From assembly GCA_910576895.1 (NCBI GenBank), contig CAJTJZ010000020.1, forward strand, positions 3,914-60,767: a stretch of 56,854 nucleotides of DNA, in the 5' to 3' direction. Source of the stretch: an uncultured Lachnospiraceae bacterium (GTDB taxonomy: Bacteria > Bacillota > Clostridia > Lachnospirales > Lachnospiraceae). The translations under genes were made by a program, and so were the position numbers. The notes under the pieces were generated by a model that made no database searches, had not been told where the DNA came from, and saw nothing but the letters and a program-made list of their open reading frames with translations. Below are positions 43,167 through 51,091 of this stretch, piece by piece; within the stretch, counting starts at the first letter, position 1, and each line of letters starts with the position of its first letter.

Positions 43167-43194
43167 TTGCAAATTTTTGGTATTTTGGTATAAT
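43167..43194 (+). promoter_or_regulatory. Promoter of trmB
   Basis: TTGCAA (43167-43172), 16 bp, then an extended TGGTATAAT ending at 43194. The ATG follows about 60 bp later with AGAAAGGAAAAG as ribosome-binding site. Confidence 0.65.
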
Positions 43195-43255
43195 TTTTGT
43201 AAATAGTTTCTTATTTTTAAATATAGGGAAGGAATATAGAAAGGAAAAGTTTATT

Positions 43256-43891
43256 ATGAGGTTGCGAAATATAAAGGGTTGTAGAGATAAAATTGCAGAG
43301 AATGCTTTTGTTGTTCATAATCCGCAAGAATATCAAAATAATTGGGATAAGGTATTTCATACAAAAAGACCATTATATCTGGAAATTGGAACAGGAAAGG
43401 GAAAATTTATTACGGAACTTGCTATAAAAAATCCAGAAAATCAATATATTGGTATTGAAAAATTTTCTAGTGTTCTTATTAGAGCATTAGAAAAACGAGA
43501 GATATTAGAAATCGATAATTTATTATTTTTGCGTATGGATGCAGAAGAAATTGTAAATGTTTTTGGAAAAGAGGAAGTGGATGGAATTTATTTGAATTTC
43601 TCTGATCCATGGCCAAAAGATCGTCATGCAAAACGCCGACTGACATCAAAACGTTTTTTAGATAGGTATCAACAAATATTAAAACCGAAAGGGACTGTGA
43701 TTTTTAAAACAGATAATCAAGAATTATTTGATTTTTCTTTAGAACAAGCAAAGCTTGCAAACTGGAAAATTTTAAATATGACTTATGACCTGCATCATAG
43801 TAAATATGTAGAAGGTAATATTATGACAGAGTATGAGGAAAAGTTTTTAAAAGAAGGAAAACCGATTTGCAGAATGGAAATTTGTTTCTAA
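43256..43891 (+). CDS. trmB: tRNA (guanine-N7-)-methyltransferase
   Basis: TrmB methylates N7 of G46 in the variable loop of tRNAs, using S-adenosylmethionine. The SAM site LEIGTGKGKF (about 42-51), the NFSDPWPKDRHAKRRL signature (about 114-129) and the TDNQELF segment are all intact. At 211 aa it has the usual length. It stands alone, divergent from dacF. A tRNA-Lys gene lies 490 bp downstream, but no functional link is implied by that. Confidence 0.95.
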   Translation: MRLRNIKGCRDKIAENAFVVHNPQEYQNNWDKVFHTKRPLYLEIGTGKGKFITELAIKNPENQYIGIEKFSSVLIRALEKREILEIDNLLFLRMDAEEIVNVFGKEEVDGIYLNFSDPWPKDRHAKRRLTSKRFLDRYQQILKPKGTVIFKTDNQELFDFSLEQAKLANWKILNMTYDLHHSKYVEGNIMTEYEEKFLKEGKPICRMEICF

Positions 43892-44029
43892 AATAATAAA
43901 TCATAATAAATTGATATTATTTTAAAAAATTAAAGGAACAAAGGTATAAAATCTGCATATATTGTTTATAATTTTAAATAAAGGTACGGTTCTTTGGTAG
44001 AGGAAAGAACTTTATAACAGGGTGAATTT

Positions 44030-44200
44030 ATGGCAAAAGCAAATCGGTATAAGGATAAGCTTGCAAGGGTTTTATATGAACATACTAGTTTAAATAAAAC
44101 AGCTCTTACCATGCAAAAGTCATGGGAAGAAGCAGATAAAACATTAGAAACACTAAAGAAACAATTTGGGGAGAAATTTACAAAAAAGAAAAAGAGGTGA
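44030..44200 (+). CDS. Small basic hypothetical protein (56 aa)
   Basis: A short frame from ATG 44030 to TGA 44198-44200 encodes a Lys-rich, mainly helical peptide (MAKANRYKDKLARVLYEH start, KKKKR end). GGGTG lies 6 nt before the ATG, a modest ribosome-binding site. A 7-bp hairpin (GTTCTTT 43989-43995 with AAAGAAC 44004-44010) precedes it and TATAAT is at 43967-43972. I do not recognise the protein. Its codon use is like its neighbours. It may be a real small protein or a chance frame; conservation would decide. Confidence 0.45.
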   Translation: MAKANRYKDKLARVLYEHTSLNKTALTMQKSWEEADKTLETLKKQFGEKFTKKKKR

Positions 44201-44292
44201 GAAAAAGGACAAGAAAAAAATGCTTAAAAATGTTGATTTTACAGAAAAAATTAAGTAATTTAAAATTTTTATTAAAAATTTGAAAAAAAAGC

Positions 44293-44321
44293 TTGCATTC
44301 TTTTGTTGCCTGTTATATAAT
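44293..44321 (+). promoter_or_regulatory. Promoter of tRNA-Lys
   Basis: TTGCAT (44293-44298), 17 bp, TATAAT (44316-44321), giving a start about 50 bp before the mature tRNA. Confidence 0.75.
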
Positions 44322-44379
44322 AATGCTCGTGTTAAGGAGCAAAAGGAAAAAGTTGGAGATTTTGTAAAAATTTAAAAAT

Positions 44380-44452
44380 GCGCTTCTAGCTCAGTTGGTA
44401 GAGCACCTGACTCTTAATCAGGGTGTCCAGGGTTCGAGCCCCTGGAGGCGCA
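44380..44452 (+). tRNA. tRNA-Lys (anticodon CUU)
   Basis: A complete cloverleaf of 73 nt. Acceptor arms are GCGCTTC and GAGGCGC (one T-G pair), the D arm is AGCTCAGTTGGTAGAGC, the anticodon stem CCTGA/TCAGG holds loop CTCTTAA with anticodon CTT, and the T arm is CCAGG/CCTGG with TTCGAGC. The discriminator is A and CCA is not encoded. Confidence 0.97.
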
Positions 44453-44455
44453 CTG

Positions 44456-44500
44456 AAGTCCTAGTTTGACGGAAAGCCGTTGGGTTAGGGCTTTTTCTTT
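44456..44500 (+). terminator. Terminator of the tRNA-Lys transcript
   Basis: AGTCCTA and TAGGGCT pair at the base, GACGG/CCGTT at the tip, with loop AAAG, followed by TTTTTC. Confidence 0.8.
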
Positions 44501-44550
44501 CATTTGATGAAAAATTTGAATAGTTTATAGAAAAATAGGAGGAAGAATAT

Positions 44551-45837
44551 ATGAGCGATTATAAAATAAATACAAAATGTGTCCAAGCAGGTTATACACC
44601 GGGAAATGGAGAACCACGCCAAATTCCGATTATTCAATCTACAACTTTTAAATATGCAACAAGTGAAGCTATGGGAAAATTATTTGATTTGGAAGAAGCA
44701 GGATATTTTTATACTAGATTGCAAAATCCAACGAATGATTATGTAGCAGCAAAAATTGCATCTTTAGAGGGTGGTAGTGCAGGAATGCTTACATCTTCTG
44801 GACAGGCTGCTAATTTTTTTGCATTATTTAATCTTTGTGAAAGTGGAAGTCATATTGTAGCATCTTCTTCTATTTATGGAGGAACGTTTAATTTGATTTC
44901 TGTGACAATGGCAAAAATGGGCATTGATGTTACTTTTGTTTCTCCAGATTGTACCGAAGAAGAATTAAATGCAGCATTTCAGGAAAATACAAGAGCAGTC
45001 TTTGGAGAAACGATTGCAAATCCAGCACTTACTGTATTAGATATTGAAAAATTTGCAAAGGCAGCACATAGGCATGGCTTACCATTAATTGTAGATAATA
45101 CATTTCCAACTCCAGTAAATTGCAGACCAATCGAATGGGGAGCTGATATTGTTACACATTCTACAACAAAATATATGGATGGTCATGGTGCTGCTGTTGG
45201 CGGAGCAATTGTAGATTCTGGTAAATTTGACTGGATGGCACATGCAGAGAAGTTTCCGGGGCTTTGTACAAAGGATGAGTCCTATCATGGAATTACTTAT
45301 GCAGAAAAGTTTGGTATGGAAGGAGCTTTTATTACAAAATGTACGGCTCAATTAATGCGTGACCTAGGCTGTATTCAGTCTCCAATGAATGCTTATCTTT
45401 TAAATCTTGGACTAGAATCTTTACATGTAAGAATGGAACGTCATGTGGAGAATGGACAAGCAATTGCAGAGTTTTTGGAACAACAACCACAAGTAGCCTT
45501 TGTAAGTTATCCGGGACTTCCAAATGATCGTTATTATAAGCTTGCAAAAAAATATATGCCAAAGGGTGGTTGTGGTGTTGTATCTTTTGAATTAAAAGGC
45601 GGACGTACTGCAGCAGAAGCTTTTATGAAACAACTTCGTTTAGCTGCTATTGAGACACATGTAGCAGATGCAAGAACTTGTTGCTTAAATCCAGCAACTT
45701 CAACACATAGACAGATGACAGATGAGCAGCTTTTGGCAGCAGGGATTCCAGCAGGACTTGTACGAATTTCTTGTGGATTAGAAGATAAAGAAGATTTAAT
45801 TGCGGATTTATCACAGGCATTAGCTGCAATTAAATAA
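44551..45837 (+). CDS. metY: O-acetylhomoserine sulfhydrylase / aminocarboxypropyltransferase
   Basis: A PLP enzyme of the Cys/Met metabolism family that makes homocysteine from O-acetylhomoserine and sulfide. The YTRLQNPTND motif (54-63), the SSGQAA phosphate-binding region (82-87), the VDNTFPTP segment with the PLP-ring Asp (181-188) and the Schiff-base Lys207 (THSTTKYMDGHG) are intact, as is the C-terminal RISCGLEDKEDL. The 428-aa length and N-terminus fit MetY rather than MetB or MetC. AGGAGG precedes the ATG. No S-box or T-box leader was recognised in the 50 bp between the tRNA terminator and the gene. Confidence 0.94.
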   Translation: MSDYKINTKCVQAGYTPGNGEPRQIPIIQSTTFKYATSEAMGKLFDLEEAGYFYTRLQNPTNDYVAAKIASLEGGSAGMLTSSGQAANFFALFNLCESGSHIVASSSIYGGTFNLISVTMAKMGIDVTFVSPDCTEEELNAAFQENTRAVFGETIANPALTVLDIEKFAKAAHRHGLPLIVDNTFPTPVNCRPIEWGADIVTHSTTKYMDGHGAAVGGAIVDSGKFDWMAHAEKFPGLCTKDESYHGITYAEKFGMEGAFITKCTAQLMRDLGCIQSPMNAYLLNLGLESLHVRMERHVENGQAIAEFLEQQPQVAFVSYPGLPNDRYYKLAKKYMPKGGCGVVSFELKGGRTAAEAFMKQLRLAAIETHVADARTCCLNPATSTHRQMTDEQLLAAGIPAGLVRISCGLEDKEDLIADLSQALAAIK

Positions 45838-45879
45838 AGAGTAGAAAAAATAGAAGCATTTCATGTATAATTTTAATAG

Positions 45880-45920
45880 GGAAAGCTTTTGCATAATAAG
45901 CAGAAGCTTTCCTTGTTTTT
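45880..45920 (+). terminator. Terminator of metY
   Basis: GGAAAGCTT (45880-45888) pairs with AAGCTTTCC (45904-45912), extended by an inner GC pair block, followed by TTGTTTTTT. Confidence 0.85.
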
Positions 45921-45938
45921 TGCCACCCATTTGCCACC
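45920..45938. repeat. 19-bp direct repeat, left copy flanking the integrase
   Basis: TTGCCACCCATTTGCCACC, identical to the copy at 47344-47362. Each copy is itself two tandem TTGCCACC-type units. On the - strand they read GGTGGCAA twice, as expected of arm-type binding sites of a tyrosine recombinase. Confidence 0.9.
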
Positions 45939-45947
45939 GTAAAAATT

Positions 45948-47222
45948 TTAACTGTCTTTTCCACCAGTAATTTTTTCAAATAAAGCAACGGAGCGTTGTT
46001 CCATTTTCTCTGTATTATGAACATAGGTTTGTAATGTTGTTTGAATATTAGAATGTCCAAGTCTTGCTTGAACATTTTTTATATCAGCACCAGATTCAAT
46101 TAATAAAGTAGCATGTGTATGTCTTAAGGAATGATAATCAAAAGCAAGCTTTAATTCTTTATGGATAATTCTTGAACAGAATTTAAAAGAATCTGTTGAT
46201 GTATATTGTCCATTTTCCGTAATACATATAAAAGGGATTCGCAGTTGTTCTCCTTTATTTCGCTTTTTTATAGGTATTGTATGGAACATATCATTTCCTT
46301 TTTCATCGGTTTCTTTTTTTAATACATAGATAGTATAATCATCTCCATTTTCTTCTTCCTTTCGCTGTTGTTTTTCCCATTCCTTTTTTAATGCAAGATA
46401 TAAGGTGTTTCCAAAGGCAATCGTTCTATTAGAAGATATTGTTTTTGGTGAGGTAAAATACCAAGAAGATTGTGGTTTTTTTTCTGTTTGATGTTCTACA
46501 GCTTTGCGGGCATCTGCACCAAAATTGCGTTTGACCATTTGTTTATTAACAGTTAATGTTTTTTTTTCAAAATCAATATCATTCCAAGTAAGAGCAAATG
46601 TTTCACTAATTCTTAGTCCTGTATAAAATCCTATCATAAGAGGAATATAATAGCGACTATCTTTAAAGCGATCAAGAATTTTTTGCCAATCTTCTAAAGT
46701 TAAAATAATGCGTTCCCTTGCTTTTTTTTCAACTTTTGGAAATTTTACTAATTTCATTGGATTTTGATTAATATAATGAAGTGGTTCTATCGCATAATTT
46801 AAGGCTGATTGAAAGATAGTTAAAATACTACAAATATGACTTCGAGAATATCCATTTAATTTTAGGCTATTTGCATATTCTTGTAATGTAGATGGTTTTA
46901 ATGCTTTTAGCTTATAGATTCCAAATTTTGGTTTTAAATGTCCCTCAATAATGCGAAGATAAGAAATTTGTGTGCTGTATTTTAAATTTAATTTGCAAAA
47001 TAGCTCATACCATTCATCAAGATAATCAGAAACGGTAATATTCGCTGGCTCAAAGACTTGTCCAGAACAATGAAATTCATGAATCGCAGCAGTTAATGCA
47101 AGTTGTGCTTCTTTTTTTGTTTTAAATCCTCCTTTTTCCTTTTTTTTTCGTTTTCCATTTACTTTTCCAAGATCAAAGTAATAATACCAAGTAGTTCCCT
47201 TTTTTCTTGTTCCTCCTGTCAT
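45948..47222 (-). CDS. int: Tyrosine recombinase (phage/ICE-type integrase)
   Basis: A 424-aa site-specific recombinase. An N-terminal AP2-like arm-binding domain (about 1-50, GTTWYYYFDLGKVNGKR) is followed by a SAM-like core-binding domain (about 62-150) and the catalytic domain. The catalytic residues are all present: R204 (TGLRISE), H364 and R367 (HSLRH), H390 (LGHSN) and nucleophile Y400 (LQTYVH). The enzyme looks functional. There is no excisionase, relaxase, phage or cargo gene beside it: metY is on one side and a spore-protein gene on the other. Both sides carry the same 19-bp repeat. AAGAAAGGAG precedes the ATG. Confidence 0.94.
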   Translation of the reverse strand: MTGGTRKKGTTWYYYFDLGKVNGKRKKKEKGGFKTKKEAQLALTAAIHEFHCSGQVFEPANITVSDYLDEWYELFCKLNLKYSTQISYLRIIEGHLKPKFGIYKLKALKPSTLQEYANSLKLNGYSRSHICSILTIFQSALNYAIEPLHYINQNPMKLVKFPKVEKKARERIILTLEDWQKILDRFKDSRYYIPLMIGFYTGLRISETFALTWNDIDFEKKTLTVNKQMVKRNFGADARKAVEHQTEKKPQSSWYFTSPKTISSNRTIAFGNTLYLALKKEWEKQQRKEEENGDDYTIYVLKKETDEKGNDMFHTIPIKKRNKGEQLRIPFICITENGQYTSTDSFKFCSRIIHKELKLAFDYHSLRHTHATLLIESGADIKNVQARLGHSNIQTTLQTYVHNTEKMEQRSVALFEKITGGKDS

Positions 47223-47245
47223 AAAAGTTACTCCTTTCTTAAATT

Positions 47246-47270
47246 TAGATATTTGGTTTATAGATATCTA
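47246..47270. promoter_or_regulatory. TAGATAT repeats in the integrase leader
   Basis: TAGATAT occurs at 47246-47252 and 47261-47267; the second is part of a perfect 10-bp palindrome TAGATATCTA (47261-47270). The spacing and place, just before the integrase ribosome-binding site, suit a regulator or excisionase site. The rest of the 47223-47574 gap holds the right 19-bp repeat and the promoter of the spore-protein gene. Confidence 0.4.
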
Positions 47271-47343
47271 TTTATTAAATCACATAAGAAAGGTAAAGAT
47301 AAATACTTTTATTTTTTCCGAATTATTATTGTATAAAGAAATG

Positions 47344-47362
47344 TTGCCACCCATTTGCCACC
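47344..47362. repeat. 19-bp direct repeat, right copy flanking the integrase
   Basis: TTGCCACCCATTTGCCACC, same orientation and identical to 45920-45938. Just beyond it (47385 onward) AAAATTTTACTG resembles AAAATTTTAACTG next to the left copy (45942 onward), a possible core site. Confidence 0.9.
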
Positions 47363-47500
47363 AAGACAGAAATTTCCAAAATTTTACTGAATACTTCTTT
47401 TTGTTTTGTACACACTATTGTCAGGATAAGTTAGTTGAAAAAAGACAGGAAGCAAAGGAATTTTGCAATACTCTTTTTTTCAACCACTTATTCTAAAAAT

Positions 47501-47524
47501 TACAGAAAATAATTTCTGTATAAT
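47501..47524 (+). promoter_or_regulatory. Dyad overlapping the -10 box of the spore-protein gene
   Basis: TACAGAAA (47501-47508) and TTTCTGTA (47513-47520) are inverted around 4 bp, and TATAAT (47519-47524) overlaps the right arm. A sigma-G promoter would be expected for this gene, but I could not place one with confidence. Confidence 0.4.
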
Positions 47525-47574
47525 AAATACTAATTATGAATAGCGAAACAAAATTCGCGGAAAAGGAGCAAATT

Positions 47575-47796
47575 ATGAGTAATAATTCAAATTCTTCATC
47601 AAACAGAATGCAAGTACCAGAGGCAAAGGAAGCTATGAATCGTTTTAAAATGGAAGTTGCTTCTGAATTAAATGTGCCATTAAAAGAAGGTTATAATGGT
47701 AATTTGACAAGTGCACAAAATGGTTCTGTTGGTGGTGAAATGGTTCGTCAGATGATTAAAAAGCAGGAAGAGTCCATGACAGGTTCTGCACAATAA
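47575..47796 (+). CDS. Alpha/beta-type small acid-soluble spore protein
   Basis: These proteins coat and protect DNA in the dormant spore and are degraded on germination. The 73-aa product has an Asn/Ser-rich start, then VPEAKEAMNRFKMEVASELN with the germination-protease site region (EVASE), and the DNA-binding end GNLTSAQNGSVGGEMVRQMIKKQEE split over residues about 45-66. An in-frame ATG at 47536 would add 13 residues, but AAAAGGAG sits 6 nt before the ATG at 47575, which is chosen. Its presence indicates an endospore former. It stands alone, closed by a strong terminator. Confidence 0.95.
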   Translation: MSNNSNSSSNRMQVPEAKEAMNRFKMEVASELNVPLKEGYNGNLTSAQNGSVGGEMVRQMIKKQEESMTGSAQ

Positions 47797-47849
47797 TAGA
47801 ATAAGAAGTAATTTCTAGCATTTTTAATCTATCTTAAAAAAAATCAGAA

Positions 47850-47906
47850 AACGGATGCAGAATTTTTATAATATCTATATAGAAAGAATCTGCATCTGTT
47901 TTTTTT
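47850..47906 (+). terminator. Terminator of the spore-protein gene
   Basis: 12-bp arms AACGGATGCAGA (47850-47861) and TCTGCATCTGTT (47889-47900), with one G-T pair, followed by a run of T to 47906. Confidence 0.88.
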
Positions 47907-47919
47907 CATCTATAGTTTC

Positions 47920-47948
47920 TTGACATATTTGCCATGAATTGTTATCAT
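47920..47948 (+). promoter_or_regulatory. Promoter of glmM
   Basis: TTGACA (47920-47925), 17 bp, TATCAT (47943-47948); the ATG follows 57 bp later behind GATAGGGAGG. Confidence 0.75.
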
Positions 47949-48005
47949 TAACGGCGAATTGGGATATACTTATAATAAAAAATAAAAATAGATAGGGAGG
48001 CTACT

Positions 48006-49355
48006 ATGGGTAAGTATTTTGGAACTGATGGTTTCCGAGGAGAAGCGAATATAACATTAAATGTAATGCATGCATTTAAGGTTGGGCGTTTTCTTGGATG
48101 GTATTATGGACAGAAGCATAAAGCAAAGATTGTAATTGGAAAGGATACACGCCGTTCTAGTTATATGTTTGAAGATGCACTTTCTGCTGGAATGACAGCA
48201 AGTGGTGCAGATGTATATTTACTTCATGTGACACCAACACCAAGTGTTGCCTATATTGTGAATAGTGAAGATTTTGATTGTGGTGTTATGGTTTCTGCAA
48301 GTCATAATCCGTATTATGATAATGGAATTAAAGTTATCAATGGAAATGGTCAGAAACTAGAGGCTGATTTGGAAGAAAAAATTGAAAAATACATAGATAG
48401 CGAAATAGATACCTTACCTTTGGCAACAAGAGATCAGATTGGACGTACTGTAGACTATCAAATAGGGCGTACCCGCTATATTGGTTATTTAATGTCTCAG
48501 GCAACCCGTTCTTTTAAAGGAATGAAAATTGGCCTAGATTGCTCTAACGGATCTGCATCTTCTGTGGCAAAGGTAGTATTTGATGCTCTTGGAGCAAAAA
48601 CTTTTGTAATTCATGATACACCAGATGGAACAAATATCAATCGTGGCTGTGGTTCTACTCATATAGATTCTTTACAAGAATTTGTAAAAGAGCAAGGATT
48701 AGATATTGGTTTTGCTTATGATGGTGATGCTGATCGCTGCCTTGCTGTGAATGAGCATGGAGAATTAGTAGATGGTGACAGTATTATGTATCTTTGCGGA
48801 AAATATATGAAAGAAAAAGGAGAACTTCCAAATGATACTGTTGTTACAACGGTTATGTCTAATTTTGGTTTATATAAAGCATTTGACCGCTGTGGTATTA
48901 AATATGAAAAAACAGCAGTTGGCGATAAATATGTTTATGAAGCAATGTGTCTTCATGGATATGGTTTAGGTGGAGAAAATTCTGGGCATATTATTTTTAG
49001 TAAAAATGCGACCACAGGAGATGGTGTTTTAACTTCTTTAAAAGTAATGGAAGTTCTTTTAGAGAAAAAGACAAAGATTTCCATGCTTCTTTCGGATTTG
49101 CAAAAATATCCGCAATTACTTGTAAATATAAAAGTAAAAGATAAAATAAAAGCAAGACTTGATGAGGATGTACAAAAAGCTGTAAAAATGGTAGAACAAA
49201 AACTTGGAGATGATGGTAGAATTTTAGTGCGTGAAAGTGGTACAGAACCGCTGATTCGTGTGATGGTAGAAGCTGGGAAAGAGTCATTATGCGAGGAACT
49301 GACGCAGGAAGTTATAACTGTGATTAAAAAGAAAGGTCATGCAGTAGCAGAATAG
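48006..49355 (+). CDS. glmM: Phosphoglucosamine mutase
   Basis: GlmM interconverts glucosamine 6-phosphate and glucosamine 1-phosphate on the way to UDP-GlcNAc for peptidoglycan. The N-terminal GKYFGTDGFRGEAN, the phosphoserine loop SASHNPYYDNGIK (catalytic Ser99), the metal-binding DGDADRC and the sugar loop GGENSGHI, and the C-terminal phosphate loop RESGTEPLIRVM are all intact. At 449 aa it has the normal length. It is alone in its unit, with its own promoter. The FGTDGFRG start and the length favour GlmM over phosphomannomutase or phosphoglucomutase. Confidence 0.96.
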   Translation: MGKYFGTDGFRGEANITLNVMHAFKVGRFLGWYYGQKHKAKIVIGKDTRRSSYMFEDALSAGMTASGADVYLLHVTPTPSVAYIVNSEDFDCGVMVSASHNPYYDNGIKVINGNGQKLEADLEEKIEKYIDSEIDTLPLATRDQIGRTVDYQIGRTRYIGYLMSQATRSFKGMKIGLDCSNGSASSVAKVVFDALGAKTFVIHDTPDGTNINRGCGSTHIDSLQEFVKEQGLDIGFAYDGDADRCLAVNEHGELVDGDSIMYLCGKYMKEKGELPNDTVVTTVMSNFGLYKAFDRCGIKYEKTAVGDKYVYEAMCLHGYGLGGENSGHIIFSKNATTGDGVLTSLKVMEVLLEKKTKISMLLSDLQKYPQLLVNIKVKDKIKARLDEDVQKAVKMVEQKLGDDGRILVRESGTEPLIRVMVEAGKESLCEELTQEVITVIKKKGHAVAE

Positions 49356-49583
49356 AAAATATTAGCTTGAGAGAAAGATTTTAAGAAGAAAGAAGCAGTA
49401 AAATGGACTAGGACAGATTTGGCAAAGCCTGTCCATTATGTAAAACTTGCCTAAAAATAAAAAAAACAGTAGATTTTATGAAAGCTTTATGTTATATTAT
49501 AAAAATGGTAAAATTGTGTATTCCATGTTTGGGTACACTGGCAGCACAACGTTGGCTGCATAAACATTGAAGGAGGATATGAA

Positions 49584-50876
49584 ATGAGTGTACAGGTTGA
49601 AATTTTGGAAAAGAATATGGCAAAGCTGACGATAGAGGTAAGCACAGAAGAATTTAATAGTGCTGTCCAGAGGGCTTATTTAAAACAGAAGAATAGAATT
49701 AACCTTCCGGGATTTCGTAAAGGCAAAGCACCACGCAGTATGATTGAGAAGATGTTTGGTTCTGGTGTTTTTTATGAGGATGCTGCTAATTCGGTGATTC
49801 CAACAGCTTATGAGGAAGCAGCAAAAGAAACCGATTTGGAAATTGTTTCACAGCCGGAAATTAACATAACACAAATAGAAGCAGGAAAACCATTTATTTT
49901 TACAGCCGAAGTAGCTGTAAAGCCAGCAGTGACATTAGGTGATTATAAAGGAATTGAAGTAGAAAAGGTAATTACAGAAGTAACACCGGAGGATTTGCAG
50001 GCAGAGCTTGATAAAGTGCGTGAGCAGCAGTCAAGAGTGATTTCTGTAGAAGATAAAGCAGCAGAAAATGGCGATATTGTAGTAATTGATTTTGAAGGTT
50101 TCCAAGATGGAGAAGCATTTACTGGTGGAAAAGGTGAAGATTATCCATTGACAATTGGTTCACATTCTTTTATAGATAACTTTGAGGAGCAATTGATTGG
50201 AAAGAAAGCAGGAGATGAAACCGAGGTTCATGTAACATTTCCAGAAGATTATCAAGAAGAAGCACTTGCAGGAAAGCCGGCAATGTTTAAGGTAACAGTA
50301 AAAGAAGTAAAAGTAAAAGAACTTCCAGAGCTAGATGATGATTTTGCACAGGATATTTCAGAATTTGATACTTTAGAAGAATATAAAGAAGATTTAAAGA
50401 AGCAACTTCTTGAAAAGCGTGAAAAAACAGCAAGAGATATAAAAGAAGATGCTATTATTGAAAAAGTAATTGAAAATGCACAAATGGAAATCCCAGAAGC
50501 TATGATTAGAACACAAATGAATCAAATGGCGGATGATTTTGCACAGCGAATTCAAAATCAGGGAATTTCTATGGAGCAATATTTCCAGTTTTCTGGACTT
50601 GATAATAAAAAATTTGGTGAGCAAATCCGTCCACAGGCATTAAAGAGAATCCAAAGCCGTCTTGTTTTAGAAGAAATTGTAAAAGCGGAGAATATTGAAG
50701 TATCTGAAGAAGAAATAAAAAAAGAAATAGAAAAAATGGCTACCGCTTATCGAATGACAGTTGATAAAGTAGAAGAAATGCTAAATGACGAATATAAAGA
50801 GGGTATGAAGCTTGATATTGCTGTACAGAAAGCAATTGATCTTATTGTTGCAGCTTCTGTGGAGATTGAGGCTTAA
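49584..50876 (+). CDS. tig: Trigger factor (ribosome-associated chaperone and prolyl isomerase)
   Basis: Trigger factor binds nascent chains at the ribosome exit. The ribosome-docking motif GFRKGKAP is at residues 43-50, the FKBP-type prolyl isomerase domain at about 150-245 (GDIVVIDFEGFQDGEAF onward), and the helical C-terminal arms at about 250-430. Length (430 aa) is normal. It begins the conserved tig-clpP-clpX-lon series, with GGAGGATATGAA before the ATG. A terminator lies 20 bp after its stop, so clpP is probably transcribed separately. Confidence 0.96.
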   Translation: MSVQVEILEKNMAKLTIEVSTEEFNSAVQRAYLKQKNRINLPGFRKGKAPRSMIEKMFGSGVFYEDAANSVIPTAYEEAAKETDLEIVSQPEINITQIEAGKPFIFTAEVAVKPAVTLGDYKGIEVEKVITEVTPEDLQAELDKVREQQSRVISVEDKAAENGDIVVIDFEGFQDGEAFTGGKGEDYPLTIGSHSFIDNFEEQLIGKKAGDETEVHVTFPEDYQEEALAGKPAMFKVTVKEVKVKELPELDDDFAQDISEFDTLEEYKEDLKKQLLEKREKTARDIKEDAIIEKVIENAQMEIPEAMIRTQMNQMADDFAQRIQNQGISMEQYFQFSGLDNKKFGEQIRPQALKRIQSRLVLEEIVKAENIEVSEEEIKKEIEKMATAYRMTVDKVEEMLNDEYKEGMKLDIAVQKAIDLIVAASVEIEA

Positions 50877-50900
50877 TCTGACAGGATCAGGCAATAAAAA

Positions 50901-50936
50901 GGAAAAGTGTCATTTTAAGTCACTTTTCCGTTTTCT
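50901..50936 (+). terminator. Terminator of tig
   Basis: 9-bp arms GGAAAAGTG (50901-50909) and CACTTTTCC (50921-50929), then GTTTTCTTT. Confidence 0.85.
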
Positions 50937-51091
50937 TTATAGTCATATTTACAAAATGGATATCTACTGGCAGTCGAAAAACTTGACCGCTTAGTATAAA
51001 GTATAATAAGTATAAAAAGTTGTTTTTTATCAATAGTTCAAAATATTTAGGAAAGGATAGAGGTTGATTAAATGGCAGCCTAGGTGAAAAA

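Noticed and set aside
44501..44550. SAM riboswitch or T-box controlling metY
   Set aside because: Only about 50 bp separate the tRNA terminator from metY, too short for either leader.
44380..47362. tRNA-Lys as the attachment site of the integrase
   Set aside because: metY lies between them and no repeat of the tRNA 3' end was seen beside the integrase.
50940..51091. CtsR or CIRCE heat-shock operator upstream of clpP
   Set aside because: The GTCGAAAAACTTGAC segment is an inverted repeat, not the direct heptamers of CtsR, and no CIRCE arms were found.
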